From NCBI RefSeq assembly GCF_030812995.1, contig NZ_JAUSTT010000014.1, positions 62,001 through 126,000 on the forward strand: DNA of 64,000 nucleotides, in the 5' to 3' direction. Below the pieces are notes generated by a model that was not told the DNA's origin, searched no databases, and worked only from the letters and a program-made list of their open reading frames with translations. Origin of the DNA: Bacillus chungangensis (GTDB lineage Bacteria; Bacillota; Bacilli; Bacillales; Bacillaceae_C). Shown one piece after another: positions 53,266 to 61,943 of the stretch (position 1 is the stretch's first letter; the number at the start of each line of letters is the position of its first letter). A program made the translations under genes and the position numbers.

Positions 53266-54633
53266 ATGAAGAATATTGCAAATATTAGCAACAGGATAAA
53301 TAGGTTGCCTTTTTCCAAAGTCCATAAAAAAGCACTGATTATTCTCTCATTCGTTTATTTCTTTGATTTCTTTGATTTAAACACTTTTTCTTATGCAGCT
53401 GCGGCACTAGTGAAAGAATGGCATTTATCAACGGAAACAATTGCATTGATTACGTCAGCTTCTTATTTTGCGATGTTTCTAGGGGCTACGTTTGGCGGTT
53501 GGTTTTCCGATCGCTTCGGGAGAAAAAGAGGATTAATCATCATGGTCACATGGTTTTCATTTTTCTCCCTGCTTTCTACTTTCGCTTGGAATCCACTCGT
53601 ATTAGGAATATTGCGCTTTTTAACTAGTCTAGGCATCGGGGCAGTAACCATTTTAGCGAGTACATACATTAGTGAATTTTTCCCAGTGCCATTTAGAGGG
53701 AAATACCAAGCGTTATGTATTGCGATTGGTATTTGTGGCATTCCAGTTGCGGGATGGGTTTCAAAATCCGTTATTTCTCTTGGTCCTTGGGGCTGGCGAG
53801 TCATCTTTGTTTTTGGTGCAATTGGTATTATTTTTCCTTTGATTGCAAGAAAACTGGAAGAATCCCCAATTTGGTATGAAGTAAGAGGACAAGTAGATAA
53901 AGCAAACGAAATGATGGCAAGAATAGAACAACACGTCACTTTAGAGAAAGGGCCATTGCCGGAACCTGAGCCGATGTTAGGACAATATACTGCACATACG
54001 TCTGTACCTTATTCTCGTTTATTTAAAAAACCGCTATTGATGAAAACGATTGTCTTAATGATTATGTGGTCTAGTACGACGATCGCTATTCAAGGGTTTG
54101 GAACTTGGGTTCCGACGCTTCTTGTCAAGCAAGGGATTGATGTGGAACAGTCAATCGCTTATGTGGCTTTAGCTACGATAGGAGCACCCCTTGGCGCTTT
54201 TATTGCTTCCCGAATTTCTGATAAGTTTGATCGCAAGTGGGCGATTACCGTTGTCTCGATTTTGATTATGGCACTTGTTGCTTTATTTGGGTTCGCTTCC
54301 ATGCCAATTGTTATTATTGTTGTAGGGTTTCTCATCCATATGTTTGAACGAACATTTAGCTCAATGGCATATAGCTATACACCAGAAATGTATCCACCGG
54401 AAGCAAGGGGATCTGGAAACGGTCTTACTTATGGTGTTGGCCGTTTAGCAAATATGTTTGGGCCGTTTATTGTCAGTATGTTGTATGGTGGATTTGGCTA
54501 CCTTAGTGTATTTATGTTTTTTGCAGGCTGTTGGATCATTTGTGCTGTTGGAATCGGTATTTTCGGAGGTTCTACGCAGTCATCTCAACCGCGTAAATTG
54601 TTTATAGAAAAAGAAAAAGCAACGATAGGATAA
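53266..54633 (+). CDS. MFS transporter, aromatic or carboxylic acid:proton symporter-like
   Basis: This is a 12-segment MFS carrier of 455 residues. FFDFFDLNTFSYAAAALVKEW in the first segment and GGWFSDRFGRKRGLIIMV in the following loop are typical of the AAHS/sugar-porter-like group with the D-R-G-R motif; YISEFFPVPFRGKYQAL and YTPEMYPPEARGSGNG are the two symmetric loops. Its place after the PrpF-like isomerase suggests import of a di- or tricarboxylate or an aromatic acid. ACAGGAGGA lies 7 bases before the ATG. Confidence 0.9.
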   Translation: MKNIANISNRINRLPFSKVHKKALIILSFVYFFDFFDLNTFSYAAAALVKEWHLSTETIALITSASYFAMFLGATFGGWFSDRFGRKRGLIIMVTWFSFFSLLSTFAWNPLVLGILRFLTSLGIGAVTILASTYISEFFPVPFRGKYQALCIAIGICGIPVAGWVSKSVISLGPWGWRVIFVFGAIGIIFPLIARKLEESPIWYEVRGQVDKANEMMARIEQHVTLEKGPLPEPEPMLGQYTAHTSVPYSRLFKKPLLMKTIVLMIMWSSTTIAIQGFGTWVPTLLVKQGIDVEQSIAYVALATIGAPLGAFIASRISDKFDRKWAITVVSILIMALVALFGFASMPIVIIVVGFLIHMFERTFSSMAYSYTPEMYPPEARGSGNGLTYGVGRLANMFGPFIVSMLYGGFGYLSVFMFFAGCWIICAVGIGIFGGSTQSSQPRKLFIEKEKATIG

Positions 54634-54656
54634 GGAAGAATATGAATAAAAAATAT

Positions 54657-54691
54657 CGAAGCAGCTTTCCTATTTAAAGTCAGCTGCTTCG
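54657..54691 (-). terminator. Terminator of the penicillin acylase gene
   Basis: CGAAGCAGCT and AGCTGCTTCG form a hairpin; on the minus strand it is followed by ATATTTTTTATTC, so it ends the leftward acylase transcript. Confidence 0.8.
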
Positions 54692-54695
54692 GATG

Positions 54696-57083
54696 TTATG
54701 GAGTGAGCACTAACGTTTTTCCAGCGGCTCCTTCCAATGAAGTTTTATGGTAGTCGCCATTCACCCAATCAAAGGTTTGATCCGCATACCATTCGCTTTT
54801 AAAATGCCCTGATTGTCCAGGGGCAACAATATGATAGCCTATTTCGGGCTCATTCATATCAATGACAAATCGCCATGATGCTCCATGGTGAACAATCCCA
54901 GTATCTTCCTGATAACCAGCTGCTTCCACTGTTACGCTGCTTCCGCCGACTGGAATCGGTTTTTCTTTATTGAACACTTTTTCTAACAGAGTATGCACAC
55001 GAGCGAGCGGATGTTCAAATTGAATTTGATGAAATGCTCCCCATTTCCATGCTGACATGTCTTCACCATAAGCTTCTGTTAATTGTTCGATCGTATTCTT
55101 TAGAGACGTATGGACTGCAGCTGCAAGTCCGCCCTTTGATTCAATCCAAATCGATTTTTCCCCTTTTGAAGCCTTCCTGATCAGTTCATCTGTCACTTGA
55201 TTTTGACTGCTGAACATAACGAACATTTCTTCTGGTATGTCTTCTTTAAAGAGAAGCGTCTTAAAATCTGCTATCCATTTATGAAATAGAAGCGGTTGCG
55301 GCTTATCTTTGTCATCTAAGAAGTCCCACTTTTCTAACAAAGCAACTGCATCTTTTTCTTGTTTAGTTAATGCTAGTTCTTTGAGTTGTTCTAAAAAGAT
55401 GGGCACGAATTCTCTTGCTTGCAAATTCATTTCATCCATTTGCAGTTTTCGCATATCTGCTAACGAAAGCTTTTCTTTTTCTTCCAGCACTTCTGCAATC
55501 CTCATGTAGCGGTATGGCTGCGCCCATACATGACTCAGATGATAAGGATAACCATCTCCAGCCACCTTGTTATTAGCAGTAGCGATAAATCCTTTACTCG
55601 GGTTCACGACTTTTGGCAATTCATCAAATGGAATATGGTTTTCCAATTCCGATGCTTTTTCCCATCCCGGCAATGGGAGCAGTGCATCATCTGGATGTTG
55701 ATAGATTGGGATTTTTCCATTCGCTTTATAGGCGATTGTGCCATCTTCCCCTGCGAAGAGAAAGTTTTGCGTCGGAGTGTGAAATTTCTCTAAAGCTTTT
55801 TCAAACTCTTCCCAATTAGTCGCTTTGTTCATGTTGATAATCGCTTCCAATTCTGGTGTTGGCGCTAATGCGGTCCATTTTAATGAGAGGACAGTATCCT
55901 TGCCGCTATCACCAGCAAATTCAGATATAACAGGGCCATGCCGCGTTTCTTCTACTTTATAGTCAAGCGTTTTTTCCCCTTTTATGTGAATAGGCTCATC
56001 TATCACGTTCGCTTCTTCCCATTTTTCTTCAAATAAGAACTGGTTTGGATTATCAGGGTTGCGTTTCTCCAAATAAAGCTGCTGTACATCAGGCCCCGTA
56101 TTCGTCACTCCCCAGGCAATCTGGTCGTTATGGCCAAGAATGATGCCGGGAACACCTGCAAATATGACACCGCCGACTTGAAAGGACGGGGATTGCAAAT
56201 GCATTTGATACCAAACTGAAGGTGTTGCCAATCCTAAATGCGGATCATCGGCAAGAAGGGGTTTTCCGGAAGTAGATTTTTCTCCAGCAATGACCCAATT
56301 ATTGCTGCCGTTAAATGGGTCAGGGATGACTGCGTCTTTAAAACTTGCAGCGACATCAACGATTTCTTCCTCTTGGATAATGGTTGGTGCTTGTGCTGGA
56401 TAGGAGGGGAATAATTCGTAAGCTTTTTCGGGCGAAAATTCATTCAATAAATAATAGTTGAATGCTTGTTCTTCCCAGTGTCCCCCTAAATCAAACGCCA
56501 TATATTTGCCGATTGTCAACGAGTCTATCGGCGTCCATTTGTCTGGTTTTGATCGCAAAAGTGTAAACTCTATCGGCAAGCGATTAGCGGCAGCTGCCTC
56601 CTCGATAAATGCATTGACTCCTTCAGCAAACCATGCCAAAATTTCCTTTGCTTCCTCTGAATAGATGTCATAGGAAGCTTCTGCGGCTCTTCGCAAGCCG
56701 AGCGTTCTGAAATATTTATCTCGTTCTAAAGCGGTGCTGCCCACTACTTCACTTAATGTTCCTGACGCTTGTCTGCGAGCCATTTCCATTTGAAACAGGC
56801 GATCTTGCGCTTGTGTATATCCTTGTGCAATAAAAAGATCATGGTCATTTTCCGCTTTAATGTGCGGTACTCCTTTTTCGTCCCTCACGACCTCAACTGC
56901 TTCGTGTAAGTTTTTAATAGTAATTTTTCCTTCTAGCTGCGGTATTGAACGTTTCGCGTACATGCTAATAAAAGCGAATAAAAGGATAGCAAGTACTACG
57001 AAAATTGCCGCGGCAATAATGGCTATTTTCCTCCACTTTTTCCCTTTTGTTTTTGCAACGGATGGTTGCATCATTGTCTCCAC
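54696..57083 (-). CDS. Penicillin acylase family protein (Ntn hydrolase)
   Basis: This is a 795-residue hydrolase of the family that cleaves amide bonds of beta-lactams, acyl-homoserine lactones or other N-acyl compounds. A membrane anchor or uncleaved signal is at about 18-42. The A chain contains VVRDEKGVPHIKAEND and QAQDRLFQMEMARRQASG. The B chain starts at the nucleophile S260 in PFNGSNNWVIAG, exposed by self-cleavage. GVPGIILGHNDQIAWGVTN and the long C-terminal region agree with full length. The natural substrate cannot be deduced. GTG 57083 has GGGGGA 8 bases ahead. Confidence 0.92.
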   Translation of the reverse strand: METMMQPSVAKTKGKKWRKIAIIAAAIFVVLAILLFAFISMYAKRSIPQLEGKITIKNLHEAVEVVRDEKGVPHIKAENDHDLFIAQGYTQAQDRLFQMEMARRQASGTLSEVVGSTALERDKYFRTLGLRRAAEASYDIYSEEAKEILAWFAEGVNAFIEEAAAANRLPIEFTLLRSKPDKWTPIDSLTIGKYMAFDLGGHWEEQAFNYYLLNEFSPEKAYELFPSYPAQAPTIIQEEEIVDVAASFKDAVIPDPFNGSNNWVIAGEKSTSGKPLLADDPHLGLATPSVWYQMHLQSPSFQVGGVIFAGVPGIILGHNDQIAWGVTNTGPDVQQLYLEKRNPDNPNQFLFEEKWEEANVIDEPIHIKGEKTLDYKVEETRHGPVISEFAGDSGKDTVLSLKWTALAPTPELEAIINMNKATNWEEFEKALEKFHTPTQNFLFAGEDGTIAYKANGKIPIYQHPDDALLPLPGWEKASELENHIPFDELPKVVNPSKGFIATANNKVAGDGYPYHLSHVWAQPYRYMRIAEVLEEKEKLSLADMRKLQMDEMNLQAREFVPIFLEQLKELALTKQEKDAVALLEKWDFLDDKDKPQPLLFHKWIADFKTLLFKEDIPEEMFVMFSSQNQVTDELIRKASKGEKSIWIESKGGLAAAVHTSLKNTIEQLTEAYGEDMSAWKWGAFHQIQFEHPLARVHTLLEKVFNKEKPIPVGGSSVTVEAAGYQEDTGIVHHGASWRFVIDMNEPEIGYHIVAPGQSGHFKSEWYADQTFDWVNGDYHKTSLEGAAGKTLVLTP

Positions 57084-57356
57084 ATGAAAGTCCCCCTTTT
57101 AAAATGATTATCACACATTTCTATATCCTAGTGTAAAAATCCTTCGATAGGAGATATAGCACGACGAACATTTTTAGTGATATTTTTGTAAAATTTCGTT
57201 TCTTTATACCATCGTGTTTTCACAGAATCAAAGGCCGGAATCTATGATGATAGCATATTTATGTTTTGCAATCATCATTTATTTGTGTGAATCTTTTTTT
57301 AAGAATTGTATGTATAATAAAGCGTAGGAAATAGTTTGATTCAAAGGATGATTAAC

Positions 57357-58172
57357 ATGATTGTAAATTTAAAAAGTGTATCTAAGGTTTCCAACGGCTA
57401 TCCAGTTTTACAGCAAATCAACTTGAAGATAAGTAAGGGCGAAGCAATCGCTATTATCGGACATAACGGCTCTGGGAAGAGCAGTCTCCTGAAGCTGATC
57501 GCTGGAATTTATGAGCCGACTAATGGAAACGTGGAAAGAAGGCGAGTAAAGATAGGGTATGTCCCTGAGCATTTTCCAGAGGGTGTCCGCTTCACCATTG
57601 AGGAGTATTTGCTGCTTATCGGAAAAATAAGCGGAAAGCAACCTTCTGAATTGAGAAAAAAAATTTCTGATTATGCTGATATCTTCTCTATTTCATCTTA
57701 CCTGCAAACGCCATTAAGAAGGTGTTCAAAAGGTACAAAACAAAAGGTTGGCATCATTCAGTCACTGCTGCAAGAGCCTTCGTTGCTTTTGTTGGACGAG
57801 CCGATAACTGGGCTTGATCAAGCCTCACAGCAGGAATTAGTGAAGATTCTAAGATCCTTTAAAAGAGATAAAACGATTGTTTTTTCAGCCCACGAAAGTG
57901 TTTTGGTGGATGAAATAGCAGATCGAATGATAGAAATCGAGAAAGGCCGGATAATTGCAGATTGTGCTGTAGAAAAACAAGAAGAAAAACGCATCATTAA
58001 GGCGTTGATTGCAAATAAACAATCACTTAAAGCACTAGAAGGAGCGGAATCCGTTGTATGGGAGGATGATAAGACGGCTATCTTTTCCGTTAAGGCTTCG
58101 CAATCGGATCAACTCTTGCAAGCATTGCTGCAAAGGCATTGCTCGATTTTACAAGTTACGGAAAGGAGGTAG
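57357..58172 (+). CDS. ABC transporter ATP-binding protein
   Basis: This is a 271-residue ATPase. Walker A is GHNGSGKSS, the signature is LRRCSKGTKQKVGI, Walker B is LLLLDEPITGLD and the switch histidine is in FSAHESVL. The C-terminal 70 residues are a short extension. ATG 57357 has AAAGGATG 8 bases ahead; TTG 57336 is less likely. It pairs with the permease gene that starts five bases after its stop. A TATAAT box at 57313-57318 is a likely -10. The cargo is unknown. Confidence 0.88.
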   Translation: MIVNLKSVSKVSNGYPVLQQINLKISKGEAIAIIGHNGSGKSSLLKLIAGIYEPTNGNVERRRVKIGYVPEHFPEGVRFTIEEYLLLIGKISGKQPSELRKKISDYADIFSISSYLQTPLRRCSKGTKQKVGIIQSLLQEPSLLLLDEPITGLDQASQQELVKILRSFKRDKTIVFSAHESVLVDEIADRMIEIEKGRIIADCAVEKQEEKRIIKALIANKQSLKALEGAESVVWEDDKTAIFSVKASQSDQLLQALLQRHCSILQVTERR

Positions 58173-58176
58173 GCCT

Positions 58177-58881
58177 ATGACTTCGTTTATCCAATATCAA
58201 CTATTAAACTATGTCAGATCACTTCGGTTTATTCCAGCATCTACAGTGTTTCTTTGCTGGATTTTCATTTCATATGCTTACAACAACAACCCAATTTTAA
58301 GCAGCTATGCTGTATCTAGCATCTCATTATATTTAATCATGACTTGGATCACGATGACCTTGTTTACACTGGAACAAGAAAGTGAAAAACATATGTTATT
58401 TACACATTTGGGCAATAAACAAGCTTATTTAGTTGGGAAATGGGCCGCTTGTCTCTGCTTTGCCATTCCACTTTTTTTATTTGCAGAGTTTTACCCAATT
58501 TTGACGGGAAACTTTGAGGAAGCAATGTCAGGTACATACTATGTTATCTCATTTTATAGCCATTGGATACTTGGTTTATTTGGTATATTAGTAGGAACCA
58601 TTTTTTCTGCTACTCGTTTTGCAATGAAACGATATGCTTGGCTGTCAGCCATGCTTGTCCTCATGATTTCATTGGCTTCAGAAAAAATAGCGGACTCGTT
58701 TCAGCTGCTAAAATGGCCGTTGCTTTTGTTTCCGCCAGTCCTTCGCATTACGTCGTATCTAGAAGGTGGGGCTAAAACCTTTTTAAGCAGCGAATTTTGG
58801 CTGGATACTTCGTTTGTAATTATATACGGTGTTCTTGGTTTCACGGCGGCGACTTTGCTTTTTTTAAGGACGGAACGGTAA
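58177..58881 (+). CDS. ABC transporter membrane protein
   Basis: This membrane protein has about 234 residues and six hydrophobic segments, at about 20-36, 48-66, 90-108, 122-142, 150-170 and 208-228. NNPILSSYAVSSISLYLIMTW and EQESEKHMLFTHLGNK, the loop that likely touches the ATPase, fit a permease partner. No characterised family is recognised with confidence. AAGGAGGT lies 7 bases before ATG 58177; the longer frame upstream overlaps the ATPase gene and is not used. Confidence 0.8.
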   Translation: MTSFIQYQLLNYVRSLRFIPASTVFLCWIFISYAYNNNPILSSYAVSSISLYLIMTWITMTLFTLEQESEKHMLFTHLGNKQAYLVGKWAACLCFAIPLFLFAEFYPILTGNFEEAMSGTYYVISFYSHWILGLFGILVGTIFSATRFAMKRYAWLSAMLVLMISLASEKIADSFQLLKWPLLLFPPVLRITSYLEGGAKTFLSSEFWLDTSFVIIYGVLGFTAATLLFLRTER

Positions 58882-59338
58882 CTTTTTTATGTGAACAGAC
58901 ACCACCTGCGTTTTATATTTGCAAAGATAAAGAGATACTCTCTTAACATTGGTTTTTAAAAAATTTTGTACTATCTTCATTTGTGGCAGTGGCATGGCTT
59001 TTGAACAAAAGGCCAGCCACTTAATTTGAATTTTAAATGAGATATGTACATCACCCAGTTTGATTTGAAAGAGGTATCAAGAAGTATTGATACGTGAGAA
59101 ATGAAGAAAAATTCACCATAATAGAATAAGAGTATGTTTTTAATAAACTTCTTTAAAACATGCTCTTTAAGTTTGTTATGGATTTAAAATAATGTTTGGT
59201 AATTTATAAAAAAGTCTGATCATTTAAATTGTAAAAAAATTTGATAAAAATATCTATTTTAGGGTATTTCTTTGTTTTGTATATAAAAGCAAATTACTGT
59301 TTAGATATTGAGAAAAGGAATGAGAAGGAGGATTAGCA
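58882..59338 (+). other. Spacer with two hairpins, no gene
   Basis: GTGGCATGGCTTTT (58989-59002) and AAAAGGCCAGCCAC (59007-59020) form a strong hairpin, likely ending the ABC operon despite a weak T tract. Another imperfect hairpin is at about 59137-59176. The rest is very A/T-rich. Confidence 0.55.
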
Positions 59339-59977
59339 ATGATTATTAAAAAAATTACGTGCAAAGTAAGGGAAGATCAGAAGGAGAATTTCTCCGAATG
59401 TCAAGGTCAATGGCAATCTATTAATTATATCGAGGGGTTTTTGGGGCAAATTGGTGGTTGGGATAATAAGGAGCCACTAACAGCTTGTATCTTTTCGTTT
59501 TGGGAAAGTCAAGCGGCTTATCAATTTTTTATGGATGAGACACACGACCAGGTTTTCTTGAATTCCGGACAAGAGCATACCTATACTTCAATCAATGTTG
59601 ATTTATTACAAGAAAAATTCCGAATTCCTGGATCGGAGCCTGACATAGTATCTGTCCTACGGAAAGCTAACTATGTTCGTACAGCATTTTCACAAGTGAA
59701 GAAAACGAGAATCGATCACTTTGTCGAAATGCAAAAGGAGGTATGGAACCCTGGAATGAAAAAAGCTGAAGGTATGCTTGGTGGTGAATTCGCTCGTTCT
59801 CAGAAAAACGATCTATACTATCTTGTACTAACAGGATGGGAAAATGAAAATGTCCATGAAAAATATATGGCTATTCACTTCCCGGATTTGATAAAAACTG
59901 CAACACCTAAACAAGATGTTGTTGAGCTTACAGGAAATCATTTTATCGTTCAAGAGTCATGGCGTGTTTGTCCATAA
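59339..59977 (+). CDS. YdbC-like protein (DUF4937)
   Basis: This 212-residue protein consists of two ferredoxin-like halves with the dimeric barrel pattern: ITCKVREDQKENFSECQ and FWESQAAYQFFMDETHD in the first, KKTRIDHFVEMQKEVWNPGM and LVLTGWENENVHEKYM in the second. The first half fits the YdbC/DUF4937 family; the second resembles antibiotic biosynthesis monooxygenase-type domains. Cofactor and substrate are not known. AGAAGGAGGAT lies about 7 bases before the ATG. It is a single gene ended by a strong hairpin. Confidence 0.7.
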   Translation: MIIKKITCKVREDQKENFSECQGQWQSINYIEGFLGQIGGWDNKEPLTACIFSFWESQAAYQFFMDETHDQVFLNSGQEHTYTSINVDLLQEKFRIPGSEPDIVSVLRKANYVRTAFSQVKKTRIDHFVEMQKEVWNPGMKKAEGMLGGEFARSQKNDLYYLVLTGWENENVHEKYMAIHFPDLIKTATPKQDVVELTGNHFIVQESWRVCP

Positions 59978-60085
59978 AATAATAGCTGAAATGAATATAC
60001 TCGTTTTAAACTTTGCAGCAAAAGTGGAGCTTTGATTAAGCAAAGATCACAAAAATTATCAAACCTGGATGATTCAAATGATTAT

Positions 60086-60135
60086 AGAAAATCGTGTTTT
60101 GATCAATCTTTTTTCAAAACACGATTTTCTATTTG
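60086..60135 (+). terminator. Terminator after the YdbC-like gene
   Basis: AGAAAATCGTGTTTTGA and TCAAAACACGATTTTCT are perfect 17-bp arms around an 11-base loop, followed by ATTTGCTTTTTTT. Confidence 0.9.
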
Positions 60136-60237
60136 CTTTTTTTTAGGTTATGAAGATAATTTAATCAAACTTTATTTGAAGGCTACATTTGTACGCTGTT
60201 AATAATTTTTTGATGTTCTACAGCAACAACCGTTAAG

Positions 60238-60687
60238 TCATGATTTTATGGGCACGCAGATTTCACAATAAGGATTGTTAATCATATCACCAGTGTATTT
60301 TTCCAAAATAGGTTTATTATCAATTTGATATCCATTACTTTGTAGAGATGGAAAAATATCAACATATGCTTTTTGAATATCTTCTGCCGTATGTTTGACC
60401 TCGTAAATAAGGTATTTTCCGCCAGAGAGTTCACCTTCATAAATTGAATCATCCATTTGATAATCCTTTGAAATCACAATACAAGCATCAAATCTACAAT
60501 TTTCAGGCAGTGTTGTCTTAGGGTTATCTTGTGGAATTGCAAATAGAATTGCCGATTTAAGAAGATTTCTCTCCTTAGCCCATTTTTTTAACTTCTCCAT
60601 TACTTTAAAATTTGCATTACCATAAGGACCAACTCTTCGTACATAAGCGATGCGATAGTTTGGGAGAGTTTCGACTCTAAACTTCAT
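60238..60687 (-). CDS. GyrI-like / AraC effector-binding domain protein
   Basis: This is a stand-alone small-molecule binding domain of 149 residues. FRVETLPNYRIAYVRRVGPY at the N terminus, FAIPQDNPKTTLPENCRFDAC in the middle and the ending NPYCEICVPIK are typical of the SbmC/GyrI and BmrR-type ligand-binding fold. Proteins of this kind bind drugs or other hydrophobic molecules, and some inhibit gyrase. No DNA-binding part is attached. A palindrome that resembles a PerR box lies 67 bases upstream. Confidence 0.85.
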   Translation of the reverse strand: MKFRVETLPNYRIAYVRRVGPYGNANFKVMEKLKKWAKERNLLKSAILFAIPQDNPKTTLPENCRFDACIVISKDYQMDDSIYEGELSGGKYLIYEVKHTAEDIQKAYVDIFPSLQSNGYQIDNKPILEKYTGDMINNPYCEICVPIKS

Positions 60688-60749
60688 AGATTCTCTCTTC
60701 CTTTCTTCATTTGTATTTATTTGTTATATTTCGAATGTTATCATAATAT

Positions 60750-60772
60750 AAAATTAGAATCATTCTAATTTT
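60750..60772 (-). promoter_or_regulatory. PerR-like palindrome ahead of the GyrI-like gene
   Basis: AAAATTAGAAT-C-ATTCTAATTTT is a perfect palindrome. Its core TTAGAATCATTCTAA matches the PerR 7-1-7 pattern TTATAATnATTATAA at all but two symmetric positions. Confidence 0.45.
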
Positions 60773-60975
60773 TAAAATTTATTGTTCGGAAAATCACCAA
60801 TTTGTGAACGCTTAGTAATAGTTTTCTATCTTTTTATCACAAAAGTTAAGTATTCTTTCTATATATTATTCGAATGACAACTTAGTAGGACCAACGAACG
60901 TTTTTTCATTTCCTAAGCTACTTCTAGGTCTATAGCATGTTCCTGTTCAATAACCACAATTTCCTGAAAAACTAG

Positions 60976-61200
60976 ACTTTATCTCTTACTTTATTTGCAA
61001 GTACTTTCTCAGGTATTGCAAATGCACAAGAAATTAAAAAACAAGAAGAAAAAGAAATAAAAGAAATTGCTGAACAACTAGAATTTATTTTTGAAAAAGC
61101 TGCAATAAAAGATACAAATGGGAAATTAATAGGTTTAGATATTAAAATGATCGAAGAAAAATACGGTCCAAGTCCAGAATTAGATCATTTAAAACAAGAA
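60976..61200 (+). pseudogene. Broken secreted-protein gene, interrupted by repeat copy C
   Basis: A frame beginning TLSLTLFASTFSGIANAQE is a signal peptide body with a cleavage site, followed by QEEKEIKEIAEQLEFIFEKA and DIKMIEEKYGPSPELDHLKQ. The expected ATG-Lys-Lys start is degenerate (CTGAAAAAC then TAG). At 61201 the frame runs into repeat copy C and stops at 61266. A short possible tail (KIKLEDIMIKLEDE, stop at about 61551) is past the repeat. The original function is not recognised. Confidence 0.6.
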
Positions 61201-61449
61201 TTTATCCCACATCTAACTGGCAAGTCAAGACCTCACCTCAAAAGTAAGAAGAATCAGAAGTGCTAGGTAGGAATAACTGAAAGTCAAATGTCCGATTGAT
61301 TCGGATTGACAGAATTAAGGAAGTTTCTTGAATCAGCATTACACGATGAAAAAGAGATTTCCTCTTTCGATGACTCCAGCGATCTTAGCCTTGTTTTACT
61401 TCTTATCAATAGAGGTAAGAAAAAAAACCACTCATGGAAGTTTTACTTA
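61201..61449 (+). repeat. Dispersed structured repeat, copy C
   Basis: A full-length divergent copy: starts TTTATCCCACATCTAACTGG, has ATGTCCGATTGATTCGGA and CCAGCGATCTTAGCC, and ends CTCATGGAAGTTTTACTTAA. The helix CCTCACCT with AGGTAGG replaces CCCCTATCT with AGATGGGG of copy A, a compensatory change. It sits inside the pseudogene. The spacer from 61552 to the riboswitch shows nothing else. Confidence 0.8.
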
Positions 61450-61723
61450 ATTCCCTTTTATTTCTAATTGATAACTTCATTTTTTGCAGTATTTTTAAAA
61501 GGCCTCAGAAGATTAAATTAGAAGATATCATGATCAAATTAGAGGATGAATAGAAACTGATGAAGGACCGCTTTTTAATATGCAGTTCTTTGATGTTAAG
61601 ATTATTCATAACCCTTTTCAGTTATTAGTTTTTGTTAAAGGCTTGCATAAATTTCTGAAAAATAACTATTGCCAAAAAACAGAAGATAGTGTAATGTAAT
61701 ACAAAATAAATAATTTGATGCAT

Positions 61724-61831
61724 TTCTTATCAAGAGAGGTAGAGGGACTGGCCCGATGATACCTCAGCAACCGCCATTTTTCTGGCAAGGTGCTAATTCC
61801 AGCAAGTTGGAAACGACTTGGAAGATAAGGA
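61724..61831 (+). promoter_or_regulatory. SAM (S-box) riboswitch of metI-metC
   Basis: The aptamer core is clear: AAGAGAGGTAGAGGGACTGG, CCCGATGATACCTCAGCAACC in two parts, and CAAGGTGCTAATTCCAGC, closed by P1 (CTTATC 61726-61731 with GATAAG 61823-61828). Confidence 0.95.
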
Positions 61832-61847
61832 GAACACTTAGCATATT

Positions 61848-61881
61848 AAGAGTCTTCTTCTTATCGGGGAAGGCTCTTTTT
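61848..61881 (+). terminator. S-box controlled terminator before metI
   Basis: AAGAGTCTTC and GAAGGCTCTTTTT pair around a loop. The loop contains TTCTTATC (61858-61865), the same as the 5' strand of P1, so it can pair with GATAAG of P1 to form the antiterminator. Confidence 0.88.
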
Positions 61882-61943
61882 GATTTTTTGATAGCATGTC
61901 ATAGCCTTCCCCAGCCAAAAATGTTGAAAATGGGAGGAGAACA

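Noticed and set aside
57097-57115. ATGATTATCA near the acylase promoter as a Fur box
   Set aside because: Only one half fits the 7-1-7 pattern, and the gene has no link to iron.
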